NCBI GenBank assembly: GCA_965203255.1
Contig: OZ241882.1
Span: 2,728,001-2,792,000 of the forward strand
Direction: 5' to 3'
Length of the DNA: 64,000 nucleotides
DNA from: JAPOUP01 sp965203255
Lineage (GTDB): Bacteria; Pseudomonadota; Alphaproteobacteria; Rhodobacterales; Rhodobacteraceae
Shown: positions 33,090-41,336 of the stretch, in pieces
Position numbering within the stretch: the stretch's first letter is position 1
Layout of the letters: every line of letters begins with the position of its first letter
Notes under the pieces: model-generated
Seen by the model: only the letters and a program-made list of their open reading frames with translations
What the model was told of the DNA's origin: nothing
Databases searched by the model: none
Program-made: the position numbers and the translations under genes

Positions 33090-34091
33090 ATGCGCCTGCT
33101 GCTGATAGCGGTTGTCGCGGCCGCGACACTATGGGCCAGCTATTGGTGGCTCGGGTCGCGAGCAGTTGAGACAGGCATACGCGGCTGGCTGGACGGGCGA
33201 GCGGATGTCGGTTGGGTCGCTAACCACGCGTCTATCAGAACCAGAGGCTTTCCAAACCGTTTTGACACCACAATCAACGATCTTCAAATCGCGGATCCTG
33301 CCAAAGGCGTTGCGTGGTCCGCGCCCCTTTTCCAGCTTCTGCGGCTCAGCTACCGTCCGAACCATGTCATCGCGGCTTGGCCCGGTGAGCAGATCATTAC
33401 CACGCCCGAGGGGCAACTTACCATAAATGCGAGCCGAGCCCGCGCCAGCCTCGTTTTCAAACCCAGAGCGGATACGGAACTGGACCGTGCGACGGCAGTA
33501 TTCGAAGACGTTCGTTTGGAGTCCTCTGCAGGTTGGGCTGCGGAGGCAGCGGAAAGCAGGTTCGCTGTCCACGCAGTGGAAAATGTTGAGCACGCCGCAA
33601 AGCTCGGAATCGAGGCCGGGGAAATCCGGCTGGCGCGCAGAGGGACAGACCGACTGGCGACTGCGGGGGGACGGCCGGAGGCTCTTGCATCAATGAAGCT
33701 CGATGCGGTGCTGACATTCGACTCTGCCTGGAATAGAGGCAACTTCGAGAATCGCCGACCGAATCTCACTGCTGTAGAGCTGAACCAGCTAAACGCCAGT
33801 TGGGGACAACTCGAACTCAGGGCAGACGGCGACCTGACAGTGGACACCGCAGGTCTTGCAAGCGGCTCCGTCAACCTGAAGGTGACGGACTGGCAGGAGA
33901 TGCTGCTGGTCGCTGCTGCAGAAGGATGGCTATCGGATAGTCAGCTTAGCTTCCTGGAAACCGGATTGGGCTTTCTAGCCGCATTCTCCGGATCGTCCGG
34001 GATTCTCGAAGTGCCGCTCACGCTACGGCGGGGAAACGTCAACATCGGACCGATTCCGCTTGGCACGATTGGACCGCTGCGAATTCAGTAG
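33090..34091 (+). CDS. DUF2125 family protein
   Basis: 333-residue envelope protein of a family widespread in alphaproteobacteria, function unknown. An N-terminal signal or membrane segment (MRLLLIAVVAAATLWASYWW) is followed by a beta-rich body (ASIRTRGFPNRFDTTINDLQ, YRPNHVIAAWPG, GQLTINASRARASLVF) and the C-terminal GNVNIGPIPLGTIGPLRI motif typical of DUF2125. GGGAGG lies 5 bases before the ATG. An in-frame extension upstream lacks conserved character. It diverges from chaC and converges with DUF1150. Confidence 0.88.
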   Translation: MRLLLIAVVAAATLWASYWWLGSRAVETGIRGWLDGRADVGWVANHASIRTRGFPNRFDTTINDLQIADPAKGVAWSAPLFQLLRLSYRPNHVIAAWPGEQIITTPEGQLTINASRARASLVFKPRADTELDRATAVFEDVRLESSAGWAAEAAESRFAVHAVENVEHAAKLGIEAGEIRLARRGTDRLATAGGRPEALASMKLDAVLTFDSAWNRGNFENRRPNLTAVELNQLNASWGQLELRADGDLTVDTAGLASGSVNLKVTDWQEMLLVAAAEGWLSDSQLSFLETGLGFLAAFSGSSGILEVPLTLRRGNVNIGPIPLGTIGPLRIQ

Positions 34092-34351
34092 TCCTTGATG
34101 CAAAGATCCACTGCTGCCGGAAAAGTCAGACCATACGGGAAGTGAAGCAGCGCTTGCGATGATCGCACAGAGAGCTTCCCATACGACCCGAACGCGTGAA
34201 TCCCGATCACGCTGAACCACCTCAGGTGCCGGAAGCCCACCTATCTGGGGACGGTGCCCGAAGCCAGAATGTCGTGCTGACAAGAGTCAAAGGGGTTGGT
34301 TCCGCAGCGATGTTCGCCAGATGATCTGGCTTCGGCTCCTTCGTGCTCGTC

Positions 34352-34579
34352 CTAATGCACGCTCACTGGTGCCAAATCGTTCTGTCTGGCGAGCAGGAAG
34401 GCGAGATTGCGGTCCCGTACCACCGCAAGCCGCTCGCCACTGGAATTATGCACTGCAAAGACGGTCTTGGTCCCGCCGACTTGGTCCTGAACCTCCTGTG
34501 GCAGGTCCTTTGTCGCTACAGATCGAACGTAGACGATCCTGTTGCTGGTCTCTGATCCAAAATCGTAAGAACGGTTCAT
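34352..34579 (-). CDS. DUF1150 family protein
   Basis: 75 residues, function unknown. The conserved pattern is present: YVRSVATKDLPQEVQDQ, FAVHNSSGERLAVVRDRNLA and the C-terminal FLLARQNDLAPVSVH. The ATG overlaps the Hsp20 stop by four bases, so it is translationally coupled to the small heat-shock protein. The pair is a hallmark arrangement of Rhodobacterales and relatives. Confidence 0.93.
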   Translation of the reverse strand: MNRSYDFGSETSNRIVYVRSVATKDLPQEVQDQVGGTKTVFAVHNSSGERLAVVRDRNLAFLLARQNDLAPVSVH

Positions 34580-35007
34580 CGTTGATCTCCCGCCGCCGAT
34601 CGACTGATCTTGATCGTCTGCACGTCCATCTCCTGCTCGATCCGCTCAAGGTCAATGTGAAGAATGCCGTGTTCAAGCCAGGCACCGGATACCTCAACTC
34701 CTTCGGCAAGGGCAAAAGTGCGCTTGAACCGCCTGGCGGCGATTCCGCGGTGGAGAAAAACCCGCTGTCCTTCATCTTCCGCATGTTCGCCGCGGACGAC
34801 AAGCTGCCTGTCTTCGACAGTCACGCCCAGATCATCTTCACTAAATCCGGCCACGGCCAATGTGATCCGGTAGGCGTTCGAACCCTTCTGCTCAATGTTA
34901 AAGGGAGGGTAGCCATCACTATCGGATCTAGCCGTTCGCTCCATCAGCCTTTCAAGCCGGTCGAACCCCAGCCAATGGGGATGCGATCCCAAGTCCAGCT
35001 TTGCCAT
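34576..35007 (-). CDS. Small heat-shock protein Hsp20 (IbpA-like)
   Basis: Holdase of 143 residues that binds unfolding proteins in the cytoplasm. The alpha-crystallin domain spans about residues 35-130: YPPFNIEQKGSNAYRITLAV, GFSEDDLGVTVEDRQLVVRG, then RGIAARRFKRTFALAEGVEV and the GILHIDLERI strand (G-x-L-like motif). AAAGGA precedes the ATG. A sigma32-like promoter lies 61 bases upstream. It is the first gene of the Hsp20-DUF1150 pair. Confidence 0.95.
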   Translation of the reverse strand: MAKLDLGSHPHWLGFDRLERLMERTARSDSDGYPPFNIEQKGSNAYRITLAVAGFSEDDLGVTVEDRQLVVRGEHAEDEGQRVFLHRGIAARRFKRTFALAEGVEVSGAWLEHGILHIDLERIEQEMDVQTIKISRSAAGDQR

Positions 35008-35067
35008 TGACGCGTCCTTTCCAAAGCGGCGGTCATGTCAGCCCCTCATGGGCAGCCAACTACCGGG

Positions 35068-35095
35068 ATATGGGGTCACCTTCCGTCTTTAGCAA
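35068..35095 (-). promoter_or_regulatory. Sigma32-type promoter of the Hsp20-DUF1150 operon
   Basis: On the minus strand TTGCTA (35090-35095) and CCCCATAT (35068-35075) are 14 bases apart. The second box matches the RpoH -10 consensus CCCCATnT exactly, and the first matches TTGAAA at four of six positions. Position and gene content agree with heat-shock control. Confidence 0.6.
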
Positions 35096-35171
35096 CCAGA
35101 CCCATAAGGATTTTGTTTTGTCCGACATTCGGCTAGACTGCGGATACGGATCGCCTCTCCGGAACAGTCGC

Positions 35172-35390
35172 ATGAACGATTTCCAAAAAATGGTGGACGA
35201 GATACGGCTTCGGCGTGAGTTGGTCGCGCTGGAAAGGAAACATCAGGAGCTTGATGACGGGCTCTGCGCACTGCAGAAATCCGAATCCCCGGATCCATTG
35301 CGTCTGCAGCGCCTGAAGAGGCGCGGGTCCGAATTGCAGAGAAGGATCCTCCAGATCAAGGATCTGCTCACGCCCGACATCATTGCGTAG
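35172..35390 (+). CDS. DUF465 (YdcH-like) protein
   Basis: 72-residue helical protein. The sequence is almost entirely alpha-helical coiled coil (VDEIRLRRELVALERKHQEL, LQRLKRRGSELQRRILQIKD) ending LLTPDIIA, as in DUF465/YdcH proteins. Function is unknown. The ATG at MNDFQKM gives the usual family length; the upstream frame is not conserved. It precedes purE on the same strand. Confidence 0.85.
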   Translation: MNDFQKMVDEIRLRRELVALERKHQELDDGLCALQKSESPDPLRLQRLKRRGSELQRRILQIKDLLTPDIIA

Positions 35391-35431
35391 GACGTCCTAC
35401 CCACTGTAAGATGCGTTGTTCTGGAGCATGC

Positions 35432-35920
35432 GTGATTGACGTGGACATACAGGTTGGCATTGTCATGGGCAGTCAGTCCGACTGGCCCACCATGAAAGCG
35501 GCGGTTGAGCTTCTCGATGAGCTTGGTATCGTGCATGAGACTCGTATCGTTTCGGCGCACCGCACCCCCGAGCGCCTTTGGAACTACGGAAATTCGGCTG
35601 TCAGTCGCGGCCTGAAGGTTATCATCGCCGGAGCTGGAGGAGCGGCACATCTGCCCGGAATGATGGCCTCAAAGACCCGCCTTCCGGTTATTGGGGTGCC
35701 GGTTCGAACCAAGGCGCTCGGTGGAGTGGATAGCCTGCATTCCATTGTGCAGATGCCACGCGGATGCCCTGTCGCGACCGTTGGAATCGGCAATGCGGCG
35801 AACGCGGCAATTCTGGCCGCACAGATACTGGCTTTGCTGGACCCTCATGTCGCGAAGAGGCTGGACGACTGGCAAGCGAAGTTGACAGCATCGGTTCCGG
35901 ACCAGCCAGTCGATGGCTGA
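35432..35920 (+). CDS. purE: N5-carboxyaminoimidazole ribonucleotide mutase
   Basis: Moves the carboxyl group from N5-CAIR to CAIR in purine synthesis. The family core is clear: VGIVMGSQSDWPTMKAA, ETRIVSAHRTPERLW, VIIAGAGGAAHLPGMMAS, GVPVRTKALGGVDSLHSIVQ and MPRGCPVATVGIGNAANAAI. The start is uncertain: GTG at 35432, GTG at 35441 or ATG at 35411; the core begins a few residues later. It overlaps purK by eight bases. Confidence 0.95.
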   Translation: MIDVDIQVGIVMGSQSDWPTMKAAVELLDELGIVHETRIVSAHRTPERLWNYGNSAVSRGLKVIIAGAGGAAHLPGMMASKTRLPVIGVPVRTKALGGVDSLHSIVQMPRGCPVATVGIGNAANAAILAAQILALLDPHVAKRLDDWQAKLTASVPDQPVDG

Positions 35921-36986
35921 ACCGCTGGAACCCGGCAGCACCATCGGCATTCTCGGTGGCGGGCAACTTGGACGTATGCTCTCGGTCGCCGCTGCACGGT
36001 TGGGATTCCGGTGCCACGTGTTCGACCCGGGATATGAGCCAGCTGCCAGCCATGTCTCTCACCGAACCACGACGGCCGACTACGGTGATGAGGCTGCACT
36101 GGACAGGTTTGCCGCCAGTGTCGACTTGGTCACTTTTGAGTTCGAAAACGTTCCCTCCGAGACGCTCGATTTGCTTGAGGGACGCTGCCCGATCCGTCCG
36201 GGTCGCCGGGCCCTGGCCATCAGTCAGGACCGATTGAGCGAAAAGACCTTCCTGCGGGATCTCGGTCTGGCAACAGCCCCATTTGCTCCCGTCAGCGAAG
36301 CTACCGATATGGATGAGGCGGTCAGCCTGACCCGATTACCCGCAATTCTCAAGACCCGCCGTTTCGGTTACGACGGCAAAGGCCAGCTTCAACTCAACAC
36401 TTCAGGCTGTGCCTCCGCTGCGCTGGCGGGCCTTGACCACGCCCCGGCGATTCTCGAGGGCTACGTGGATTTCCGCCGTGAGGTCAGCGTCATCGCCGCG
36501 CGCAGCCTCGATGGCCAAATCTCCTGTTTCGATCCCGGCGAAAACACCCATCGCGACGGTATCCTGCGTACCACCACAGTGCCAGCCTCGCTCAATTCAG
36601 CTGAACGTACCGAGGCCGTATTGCTCACTGGCCGGATCCTCAACGCTCTTGACTACGTGGGGGTCCTTGGCGTGGAACTGTTCGTCACCTCCCAAGGTTT
36701 GGTCGTGAACGAAATCGCACCGCGTGTGCACAATTCAGGGCACTGGACACAGAATGGCTGTCTCGTTGATCAATTTGAGCAGCATATTCGTGCGATCGCT
36801 GGCTGGCCACTTGGTGATGGACGCCGCCACAGTGACGTCGTCATGGAGAATCTGATAGGTGATGATGTCGAGCGTGTCCCGAAGCTGCTTGAGGAGAACA
36901 GCCTTGCGATCCATCTGTATGGAAAGGCAGATGTACGTCCGGGCCGCAAGATGGGCCATGTGAACCGGATTGTAGGCAACGCCTGA
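35913..36986 (+). CDS. purK: 5-(carboxyamino)imidazole ribonucleotide synthase
   Basis: ATP-grasp enzyme that makes N5-CAIR from AIR, bicarbonate and ATP, the substrate of PurE. The 357-residue protein has the N-terminal IGILGGGQLGRMLSVAAARL, FEFENVPSETLDLL, the ATP-grasp segments ILKTRRFGYDGKGQL and RREVSVIAARSLDGQI, and NEIAPRVHNSGHWTQNG (metal and ATP site). It overlaps purE and is followed 57 bases later by the interrupted Nudix gene. Confidence 0.97.
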   Translation: MAEPLEPGSTIGILGGGQLGRMLSVAAARLGFRCHVFDPGYEPAASHVSHRTTTADYGDEAALDRFAASVDLVTFEFENVPSETLDLLEGRCPIRPGRRALAISQDRLSEKTFLRDLGLATAPFAPVSEATDMDEAVSLTRLPAILKTRRFGYDGKGQLQLNTSGCASAALAGLDHAPAILEGYVDFRREVSVIAARSLDGQISCFDPGENTHRDGILRTTTVPASLNSAERTEAVLLTGRILNALDYVGVLGVELFVTSQGLVVNEIAPRVHNSGHWTQNGCLVDQFEQHIRAIAGWPLGDGRRHSDVVMENLIGDDVERVPKLLEENSLAIHLYGKADVRPGRKMGHVNRIVGNA

Positions 36987-37299
36987 ACCGCTGCGCGCGC
37001 CGGACTTGCCGTTAGTTTGGAATCGCGTCAATTCAGGCCTGTCATGCCCCACCCACCACGCATTGCCGTCCGCGCACTGATCATGAAGAACCAGCAACTG
37101 CTGTTGGTCAATGCCTATCCCGATGGTCAATCCGACCTCTGGTGCGCACCCGGCGGAGGAGTGGAAGCACACCAGATGCCATGGGACGGGCCGCCGTTTG
37201 CCTTCGCGGGTGATTCGGTGCAGGGTGTTGACAGGAAGACAGCATGTTGTGGCGGGGGGCCGCGAGACGGCAACCCCCGCCGAGTGAAAGGAGAGAAAG

Positions 37300-38517
37300 A
37301 TGACTGATTCGAAAACCCCTTTCGAGGGGAACGTTACCACGGTCTACGCGGCTCTGGAAGTGAGCGGCAGGAGCTGGATCCTCGCGGTGGGCGATCCGTC
37401 CGACACGTCGAGGGCCGGCATCCACAGGCTGGCGCCGCAGGACGTTGATGGGCTCCTGGGCAGGCTCGGGCGGGCGCGGGAGCGGGCGGCGACCGGCGGC
37501 GATGTCCGGGTGATGCTTGTGTACGAGGCCGGTTACGAGGGCTTCTGGCTGGCCCGGCGGCTGGAGGGGGAGGATGTCGAGGTGGTTGTCTGCGACCCCG
37601 CGAGCCTCGAGGTGGTGCGGAGGAAAAAGAAGGTGAAGACGGACCGGATCGACGCCCGCCGGATGGTCCGGGCGCTCAGGGCGTGGGACGGCGGCGACCG
37701 GGACGCGATGTCGCGGGTGCGTGTGCCAACGGTCGCGGAGGAGGACAGGAAGCGGCTGCTGCGCCGGCGGGAGCGTCTGGTGCAGGAGCGCCGCCGCCTC
37801 TCGAACTCCGTCGACGGGCTCCTGAGGCTGCACGGGGTGTTGGCCGGGGATCCGGCGCGGCCGGGGTTCCGTGAGCGGCTCGGCGGGATGGAGACCGGCT
37901 ACGGGGAGCCGCTGCCGCCGGAGCTGCTGGCCGAGATCAAGGGCATCCTCGACCGGCTGGAGCTGGTGCGCGCGGAACTCAAGGCTGTCGAGGCGAGGAA
38001 GATGGAGATGCTGGAGGCGTCGGCCCGGGCCCTCGACGGCCTCCGCGCGGACGCCGCCGGGAAGGAGGCCGCTCCGCCCGTTGACAGACCGCGGGCGGCG
38101 CCGGCGGACGCCCACCACGCGGCGACGCTGGTCCGGCTGCGCGGGATCGGCCCGAACGACGCGCTGATGCTGGGCGGCGAGCTCTTCTACCGGGAGCTGC
38201 GCAACCGGCGGCAGCTGGCCAGCCTCGCGGGCCTGGCGCCGGTGCCCTTCGCGAGCGGGGGCGTCGACAACGACCAGGGGATCAGCAAGGCGGGCGGCGC
38301 GATGCTGCGAAAGCACCTGGTGCAGATGGCCTGGCGCTGGCTGCGCCACCAGCCCGACAGCGCCCTCTCGGCGTGGTTCCGGGATTACGTGAGCGCCCGC
38401 GACGGACGTTCGCGCAGGCGGGGGATCGTGGCGCTGGCCCGTAAGCTTCTGGTGGCGCTGTGGAGGTTCGCCACCACCGGCCTGGTGCCGGAGGGCGCCG
38501 TCCTGTCGCAGGCCTGA
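37300..38517 (+). CDS. IS110-family transposase (RuvC-like DEDD recombinase)
   Basis: 405 residues. The N-terminal DEDD domain shows VYAALEVSGRSWILAVG (where the first acidic residue is Glu rather than the more usual Asp), MLVYEAGYEGFWLARRL and KKVKTDRIDARRMVRALRAW. The C-terminal Transposase_20 domain has LVRLRGIGPNDALMLGGELF, QLASLAGLAPVPFASGG and GISKAGGAMLRKHLVQMAWR, with the conserved serine nucleophile probably in that last region. AGGAGAG precedes the ATG. IS110 recombinases are guided by an RNA made from their own non-coding end. The gene looks functional. Confidence 0.92.
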   Translation: MTDSKTPFEGNVTTVYAALEVSGRSWILAVGDPSDTSRAGIHRLAPQDVDGLLGRLGRARERAATGGDVRVMLVYEAGYEGFWLARRLEGEDVEVVVCDPASLEVVRRKKKVKTDRIDARRMVRALRAWDGGDRDAMSRVRVPTVAEEDRKRLLRRRERLVQERRRLSNSVDGLLRLHGVLAGDPARPGFRERLGGMETGYGEPLPPELLAEIKGILDRLELVRAELKAVEARKMEMLEASARALDGLRADAAGKEAAPPVDRPRAAPADAHHAATLVRLRGIGPNDALMLGGELFYRELRNRRQLASLAGLAPVPFASGGVDNDQGISKAGGAMLRKHLVQMAWRWLRHQPDSALSAWFRDYVSARDGRSRRRGIVALARKLLVALWRFATTGLVPEGAVLSQA

Positions 38518-38881
38518 GAGCGGGAGGGCAACGGAACAACGGAACAACGGAACACCCGGGCGGCCCGACGGGGCCTCCGGGGAACCCGGGCAGGGCGTGT
38601 GACCGTGCAGGGGCCTGGTTCGCCGCAGGAAGCGGCACCGTTCATTTCAGATGGGTCCCGCCCCCCCCGGAACGTCGCACCGCCCGAATCGGGCATAATG
38701 GTCACGGGGCCGGCACCGGCCAACCGAACCGGATAAGAGGCTGGACGCGTCGTTGAGCGCGTCATGGAACCGCGACGTTCTGTCTGGACTTCCCCGGTGG
38801 CACGGAAGCCGCCCCCCGACGGAGGGAGGGACGCCGATGTGAGGTTTTGAAAAAGGGCACTTGACCTGTAAGGTCTCATAA
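38518..38881 (+). ncRNA. Candidate bridge-RNA region of the IS110 element
   Basis: The long non-coding right end contains strong hairpins: CCCGGGCGGCCC with a later CCCGGG near 38555-38592, GCCCGAATCGGGC near 38688, and GCCGGCACCGGCC near 38710. It begins with three direct repeats of ACGGAACA. In IS110/IS1111 elements a structured non-coding end encodes the bridge RNA that pairs with target and donor. In the IS1111 group this lies downstream of the transposase, as the lengths here suggest. The assignment is inference from layout; guide loops were not resolved. Confidence 0.4.
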
Positions 38882-39469
38882 GAGTCCCTGCAAGACAATC
38901 TTGTACGGGAGGTCCGCGAGGAAACTGGGCTGACCATCAACGTCGGCCCTCCCGCGCTGGTCAATGAATTCCACGATCCCGGGCGTGGATTCCACCAGGT
39001 TGACATATATTTCCGCTGCATGGCGACCGATCCGATGCCAAGGCGATGGATCGATCCCGCGGGCATTGTCACGGAGCGTCGGTTCTTCAGCCAGAACGAG
39101 TTGCCCGATATCCGCTACAAGCCTGACAGCCTGATGTCAGTCGCCTGGGATACCAGTGCGAGCATCGCTTACGACCCCCTTGAACTTCTTGTCCCATAAG
39201 GACTGCCTGATGCTATGTCCTGCGAATGTAATGGAACAGGATTCACGCATTCAGTTCCAGCAGGACCAGTCAGGCGACCTGCGATGAGCGGATCTTGCTC
39301 CTTGCCTGCCGCGAAAATTGCCGGTTCTGACAGGCAGATGGTCCCTCTCCCGAGATCTTTATGCCCCAGTTGCCAGGAGCCGTTTGCTCTGCTTTTCAGT
39401 TATGGGTAATAGCCTTCCATAGAGGGTACGCATCGATGGCTCAACAATCATCAGGAGGACATTTCCGCG

Positions 39470-39822
39470 AAGGCATGACGCCCCTACACCTCAAGTTTTC
39501 TGGGTTGAGTGAAGTAAGCGGCGGCCACAATTCCTCACGGGTGCCATTGGCGCCTATGTCGGCAATGGTGTCTGCGATTTCGTTAAGGGAATGGCTCCAT
39601 ATGAACGGGATGGTGAGCATCTGGTCAATGCTCAAGGGTGGATACTGGGGAGGCCACCAAGAAATGGGCCCTAGGCAATTCCAGCGCCATGTCGGCGAGT
39701 TCTCCGCTCACTTCGACATCCGTGACGCCGACATTTTCATTCAGGTGAAGGTTCGCGCGGCCAGGTTTGGAGGCACACGGCTGTCCTTGAGGCATCTGAA
39801 GGGGCTTATAAACCTTGGTTGA
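39470..39822 (+). pseudogene. IS1595-family transposase, C-terminal remnant
   Basis: The last 75 codons read like the end of an ISXO2/IS1595 transposase: HMNGMVSIWSMLKGGYWGG, FQRHVGEFSAHFDIRDAD and a closing GGTRLSLRHLKGL. The family has NGIESFWSMLKRGY and RYVNEFAGRHNIRDLD at these places. The catalytic glutamate of the ES(F/I)W motif is replaced (V-S-I-W). The upstream half is unrecognisable, so it is a degraded fragment. The stretch from the Nudix stop to here (39200-39470) holds nothing I can name. Confidence 0.6.
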
Positions 39823-39894
39823 CAGAGCACAAGATCAGGTGATTGTTTAGGCCAAAAGACACAGTATATCGTGACTTGTCAACTTTTCGATTTA

Positions 39895-41283
39895 CCCCAC
39901 TTCCACTCCGAAGTGCAACACCGGCCATTCCCGCGGCGGGGGCGTAGCCCGAGCGTAGGGAATGGCCGGAAGGCGCGGTTTCCGGCCCCCGGGCACCGCG
40001 GATCCGGCCCCGGGACGGCTGTGGTCCCGTCTGGATGCAGGTTATCCGGGCTTTCCGGGCAACGCAACGCCTCCGCCGGGGCGGGTCGCGTCCGTCCGGG
40101 CGCAGGGAGGGCGCAGCCCGACCGGAGCCCGGACGGACGCGACCTCGAAATCCTGTCCACCCCCTTCCTGCGCTCCGGTGGGAGGCGGTCGCGCGGCGTC
40201 AGGGAGGGCGGGCCTCATGCAGCACCTCGGCGGGCGTCCGGTAGCCCAGCGCCCGGCGCGGACGCGCGTTCAGGCGGTCCTGCACCTGTCTCACCTCCGC
40301 GTCGCTGACCGCGCGGAGGTCCGTCCCCTTCGGCAGGTACTGCCGGACCAGCCCGTTGGTGTGCTCGTTCAGGCCACGCTCCCAAGAGTGGTAGGGGGTC
40401 GCGAAGTAGAAGGAGGCACCGAGCGCCTCCGCCACGCCGGCGTGGCCCGCGAACTCCTTCCCGTTGTCCGCCGTGATCGTGTGGACGGGCGCGGCGGAAG
40501 GCCGCAGCATCTCCACCATCGCGGCGGAGACCGCGGCCGCCGTTCTCCGCTCAACCCTCTGTAAATACGTGTATTTCGAGGCCCTGTCCACAAGGGAGAC
40601 CACCGCCCCGCTGTGGCCTTTCCCGATGATCGTGTCCGCCTCCCAGTCGCCCACACGCTCCTTCCTCTCCACCTCATCCGGCCTCTCGGAGATGTCCACC
40701 CGGCCCGGGATGTGGCCACGGCCCGAGTGCCTGCCGCCACGCCAGTTCGGCTTTCTGCCGCGGCGCCGCAGCAGCAGGAACAGCCCGCCGCCCGCCTTCC
40801 GGTCGGCCCTCACACGCTCATATATCCACTGGCGGCCCACCGTCCAGCCGCCCTCCAGACGCAGCCGTCCCGCGACCTGCTCCGGGCTCCAGCCCTCCGC
40901 CAGAAGCCCCTCCACGCGCGCCCACCGGTCGGGCGTCATCTTCCTCGGGTTCGAGGAAGCCGCGCCGCGGCGGGCCTCCGCCCTCCCCTGCGCCTCGCCC
41001 GGGCTGTATCCCGAATCCCCGCCGTTACGGCGCATCTCCCGCCAGACCGTCGTCCGGTCACGGCCCAGACGGGCGGCGACCGCACCGTCGGAGAGCCCGC
41101 TTTCCTTCAGCGCGCCGATCTGGCATCTTTCGTCCCGGGTCAGGTGGCGGTAGCCCTCGGGCATGGCAGTCTCCCATGTTGCATCACAGGGACTGTCGCC
41201 GCTTCCTGGCCGATACGCAACATCATGCGGCCGGAAAACCGGTCACCACCGCCACTGGTGTTGCACTTCAGGGTGGAATGGGG
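39895..41283 (-). mobile_element. IS30-family insertion sequence, apparently complete
   Basis: Terminal inverted repeats of about 27 bases: the left begins CCCCACTTCCACTCCGAAGT and the complement of the right begins CCCCATTCCACCCTGAAGTG, both running on to GCAACACC. One intact transposase lies on the minus strand. The 300 bases beyond its stop are very GC-rich with no gene. Related ends occur at 15454-15751, about 51.66-51.69 kb and 62740-62769, so this is the likely parent family of several remnants in the window. Confidence 0.88.
40199..41164 (-). CDS. IS30-family transposase
   Basis: 321 residues, intact. The N-terminal helix-turn-helix region is YRHLTRDERCQIGALKESGL, then AVAARLGRDRTTVWREMRRN. 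The DDE core shows VGDWEADTIIGKGHSGAVVS (first Asp), VHTITADNGKEFAGHAGVAE (second Asp) and WERGLNEHTNGLVRQYLPKG (Glu), ending NARPRRALGYRTPAEVLHEA. All three catalytic residues are present, so it is probably active. Confidence 0.95.
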   Translation of the reverse strand: MPEGYRHLTRDERCQIGALKESGLSDGAVAARLGRDRTTVWREMRRNGGDSGYSPGEAQGRAEARRGAASSNPRKMTPDRWARVEGLLAEGWSPEQVAGRLRLEGGWTVGRQWIYERVRADRKAGGGLFLLLRRRGRKPNWRGGRHSGRGHIPGRVDISERPDEVERKERVGDWEADTIIGKGHSGAVVSLVDRASKYTYLQRVERRTAAAVSAAMVEMLRPSAAPVHTITADNGKEFAGHAGVAEALGASFYFATPYHSWERGLNEHTNGLVRQYLPKGTDLRAVSDAEVRQVQDRLNARPRRALGYRTPAEVLHEARPP

Positions 41284-41336
41284 CATATAAGTCCCCATCT
41301 GAAGGCCCATATCGGTTTGGTCAGAAGGGCGCGAGC

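Larger units (their letters stand above)
37172..38881 (+). mobile_element. IS110-family insertion sequence
   Basis: About 1.7 kb, bounded by the two halves of the Nudix gene, so its limits are known to a few bases. It has one intact transposase gene, a short left non-coding end of about 125 bases and a longer right non-coding end of about 360 bases. No inverted repeats or target duplication are obvious, which is normal for IS110. GC content is higher than in the neighbouring genes. Confidence 0.88.
37044..39199 (+). pseudogene. Nudix hydrolase interrupted by an IS110 element
   Basis: The left part (37044 to about 37172) encodes MPHPPRIAVRALIM and LWCAPGGGVEAH, the first half of a Nudix hydrolase. 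The right part (38882-39199) continues in frame with ESLQDNLVREVREETGL, the second half of the Nudix box, and runs 105 codons to a normal stop (ending YDPLELLVP). The IS110 element lies exactly inside the Nudix box (G-x5-E-x7-REUxEExGU). Removing it would restore a protein of about 148 residues with no other lesion, so the insertion looks recent. The substrate of the enzyme was some nucleoside-diphosphate derivative. Confidence 0.88.

Noticed and set aside
37108..38547. Long minus-strand open frame opposite the IS110 transposase
   Set aside because: No family character; the plus strand encodes a full recognisable transposase.
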